Positions 61,140-64,000 of a stretch of 64,000 bases of DNA are shown piece after piece. The position numbers and the translations under genes are program-made. Position 1 is the stretch's first letter. Each line of letters starts with the position of its first letter. This stretch comes from Gnetum montanum (Eukaryota > Streptophyta > Gnetopsida > Gnetales > Gnetaceae): assembly GCA_015680685.1 (NCBI GenBank), contig MNCI01015652.1:70330-134329 (forward strand). Direction: 5' to 3'. The notes beneath the pieces are model-generated. The model saw nothing but the letters and a program-made list of their open reading frames with translations. It searched no databases and was not told the origin of the DNA.

Positions 61140-64000
61140 ATAGAGAGTTTTGAAGCTTCCACATTAGGCTCCCCTTGTTTTCGCACTAGCCAACATGGTA
61201 AAAGGGATCCTTAGTTTGGAAACTAGGGAATGTGACTTTTTGGGGCATTTAGAGATCCAAGATTAAGGGTCTCAGGTCCTTCCCAAGGTAGGACAAGTTT
61301 AGATCTATCAAAATTGGATACTCTAGAAGTCTGTAAAGGCCAAAAAGCAAGTTTTGCAATCTTTTCCTCTATTTCCACACTAGTCAACATGGAAGAGAGG
61401 GGGTTTATCATAGAGAATAAAAAATCTTGGTCAAAATAGGATAAAACATGGTAAAATAGGTAGCCAAAACCAAAATCTAAAAGTTGTGCATCTGCTAGCG
61501 TTGTTTTGAGGTAATTGGAGTTAATTTTGTGTTAAAACATGCTAAAATGGCTTCCCCCATTCTTCCACATTGGGCATAGTATCCCTAACGTGGATAGATG
61601 GGGGACTCTTGTTTTATGAATTCAGAGTAATATGGGAGTACATCGACTAGGTTCCTAGGCTCCTAAGATAGTAGGTCATGGTTTTGCAAATTTTTGGCTC
61701 GTTTTGAACATGCTTGGAGGTCACTCAAGGGAATCTAAGGTCTTCTCCCCTATTTCCATGCTAGGGAAGTTTATCTAGCATGGAATATTGGGGGAATATA
61801 TTTTAGAGGTTAAAAATGAGATCAAACAAGAAAAATATTAAGGCTATGAGGTCCTAGGATTCTCCAGCGTAGGTCTTTGGCTTCTGGGAGTGTTATCTTA
61901 TTACCAAAAGTAGAAAAGTAGTTCCCCCCTCCATTTCCACACTAATTAGCATGGAAGGAGCCCTCTCCAACATGGATGAAACAAGAATCCAAAATATAGA
62001 CCAATTTGGATCATGACTGACTATGCATGATAGCTTTCAAAGTTACTAGGGCCAAAGGCTAGGGTTTCATGTAAAAATTTGGCATTTTTGGGTACTTCTA
62101 TGTGTTTTTTGGGGTTTCCTCACTTTTTTCCAAGCTGGGACTAGGGTTCGTAGTGTGGAAGGTTAAGGGAAATCACTTTTTAACCATTTGAAATTATTTT
62201 TCTAAGGTTTGAAGACTCTAGAGAGTGCTGACAAGGCTCTAGGGTGCATACAATATTATTTGATGTCGTTCTAAGATGTTTGTGGACCCTAATTAAGTTC
62301 CCCCTTAGTTTCCATGCTGGGTAGCATGGAGGAAGGGATATTTAGTGTGGAAGAATCATAAATCTCAATCCTAGGCCATTTCGACCTCAACTGATAGTGC
62401 ATGTATGCCCCTAAGGTTGTTAAGGTCAAGGAATAGGATTTGAGGTCAAGTTTGGTCAATTTGGTGGTTTCCTAGATGGTTTTTGAGATTCCCCCTATTT
62501 TCCACTCAGAGCATAGTATGCTCACATGGAAGAATAGGAGTAGATTTTTGGTTATTTGTAGTCACTTTTGCAAAGTTTGAGAGCTCCAAAAGGTGTGAAA
62601 TTGGTCTTAGGGCTCATGTCAGTTTGCAGGCTATTTGTTCAAGATATTTAAAGGCTATTTTGGAGTTTCCCAAAAGTTCTCATTATCTTTCACACTGGCC
62701 AACATGAAAGAGGAAGCTCTTAGCATTGAGAAACTAGAATAACCTTCTTTTTGACATATTTTTTTATGTTTTTGGCCATGCATGTAGGTCTCTAAGATTG
62801 CTAGCATTGACTACTAATACCTAATGACAAAATTTGGTTATTTCAAGGATTGTTAAGGGGTTTTTAGTATTTATACCTTTTTTCCATAGTGTGGTTTCCA
62901 TGTTTATCATGAAATATTAAGGGGAAATGGTTTTGGTTACTTATGATTAATCTTTGAGAGTCTAAGGGTCCTGGGAAGTGTAGATAGGGTCCTAGGACAC
63001 ACATAGGACTTTCTAGTGTCTAGTTAAGATTGTTGAAGGATATTTTGGAGTTTCCCCAAAGTTTTCCCCTTTTTTCCATGATGGCTAACATGGAAGAGGG
63101 AGCTCTCAACCTGGAGAAACTAGGAGACTCTATTTTTTCTAATTTTTAACAATTTTGGCTATGCATGCATGTCCATAGGCTTGCTAGTGTTAACTATTAA
63201 TGTTTACGATTAAAATCTAATTGTTCTGGGCATGTAAGAGGGTTTTAGGCTTTCTCTTCTCTATCCATGTTGGGGCTAGGATGCTCAACATGGATGGGAT
63301 CCTCCACAACATGGAGAACCCAAGGGAGGTAAGTTTTTATCATTTTAGGTTACTTTTGAAAGTTTGGTAGCTTTTAGAAAGATTGGGTTGCTTTTGGAAG
63401 TAACGTTTCATGAAAATGTCGATAGTTTTGGCTTTCCCCCTTTCATACATGCTAAGATTGAAATGCTCAACGTGGATAAGGTCCTCCCCAACGTGTAAGA
63501 ACCTAAGGGGATTGATTTTGTCTTATTTTTGGCATTCTGGTGGCATCCAGAAAGGCTGTGAAGGTTCTAGTATCAATTTGAGATAATTTGGTATTGTTTT
63601 CTTTTTTCTAGAATTCTCCACTAACATTCATAGCTCCATCCTCTTAGTTTATACTTTTGAAATCATGGAAGAGATCTCCCCCAACATGGAAGAACCATGA
63701 ATGTTAGATCTAGGCTAGTTTGACACCCAATCAACCATGCATGTTGGTCTTCAGGATTGTCAATGTTAATGGTTGATACTATGTACTAAGATTTAGTAGT
63801 TTGGAGGCTTCCAAGTGCCTCATGTAGTTTGATCCTTTTCTTCCACACTGGCTATGATTGCCCTAGCATGGATGAGAGGGGGTGGCAATTTTGTACCATA
63901 TTTAACTACTTTTAATGGATTGAAATTCTCTAGAGGGCTCTGGCTAGTTTTAGGGATCACTGGGCTTTGAGAAATGGCCATTAGGTAGTCAACTTATGTC
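61140..64000. repeat. Degenerate tandem array, period about 190 bp, at least 15 units, open to the right
   Basis: Each unit has a core of C-rich stretch, TTTCCA(C/T)(A/G)CTGG-like, a short gap, AGCATGGA(A)-like and a G-rich end, for example CCATGCTGGGTAGCATGGAG at 62,312. Core anchors lie at 61,181, 61,374, 61,564, 61,755, 61,936, 62,129, 62,311, 62,501, 62,690, 62,883, 63,075, 63,264, 63,443, about 63,650 and 63,842. Mean spacing is 190 bp, range about 179-207. Flanks between cores are also recognisable (GGTCTTAGG, TAGGGTTTC types). Units are strongly diverged, so the array is old. No open frame of interest. Confidence 0.85.

Noticed and set aside
1-64000. tRNA, rRNA, CRISPR arrays and bacterial-type signals
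   Set aside because: None seen on reading both strands; tRNA-like matches were only retroelement primer sites.

Overview
This window looks like a repeat-dominated, gene-poor segment of a large seed-plant nuclear genome, most likely a gymnosperm. This is an inference from three things: AT-rich, CpG-poor intergenic DNA packed with old nested retrotransposons; plant clan-71 cytochrome P450 genes with introns of about 1 kb; and Tat/Athila-type Ty3 elements. The species cannot be named from the sequence. No rRNA, tRNA, CRISPR array or bacterial-style operon was seen.

The only host genes recognised are two cytochrome P450 copies on the minus strand. They are about 20 kb apart, in the same orientation, and homologous from their TATA boxes to their 3' flanks. 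The copy at 37,369-40,215 has three exons with good splice sites and every P450 signature, but one in-frame TAG lies just before the haem-binding loop. The copy at 17,883-20,007 is clearly dead: it has several frameshifts, the haem-ligand Cys is replaced by Phe, and there is an internal deletion at an N base that could partly be an assembly artefact.

Almost everything else recognisable is mobile DNA. From left to right: an Athila-like Ty3 gag with tRNA-Asp primer site and partial LTR (1-1.9 kb); a Ty1/copia gag split by a solo LTR (3.8-7.3 kb); a LINE carrying a GC-rich insertion (7.8-11.6 kb); a hAT transposase gene (14.7-17.4 kb); an Athila-like gag-pol element whose LTR holds a younger solo LTR with perfect 5-bp target duplications (21.6-28.5 kb); a plus-strand gag remnant with its 3' LTR (28.7-33.9 kb); an ORF resembling plant-transposon accessory proteins (34-35 kb); a chromovirus integrase (48.8-50.3 kb) cut by another LTR; a long unrecognised ORF directly downstream of a probable LTR and primer site (51.5-54.3 kb); and a Tat-type pol with RT, RNase H, second RNase H and integrase (57-60.4 kb). 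The right end is a degenerate tandem array with a period of about 190 bp, at least 15 units long, running off the window.

One LTR family (ends TGATGAG...TCATCA, usually about 880-900 bp) occurs six times in different states of decay, so the order of several insertions can be read from the nesting. Many retroelement stop codons are TAG or TAA where related proteins have Gln or Trp, which fits long-term cytosine deamination. Long stretches between these features (2.5-3.8, 11.6-14.6, 20.1-21.6, 31-33, 36.2-37.3, 40.3-42.3, 45.3-48.8 and 54.9-57 kb) hold no gene that can be supported.
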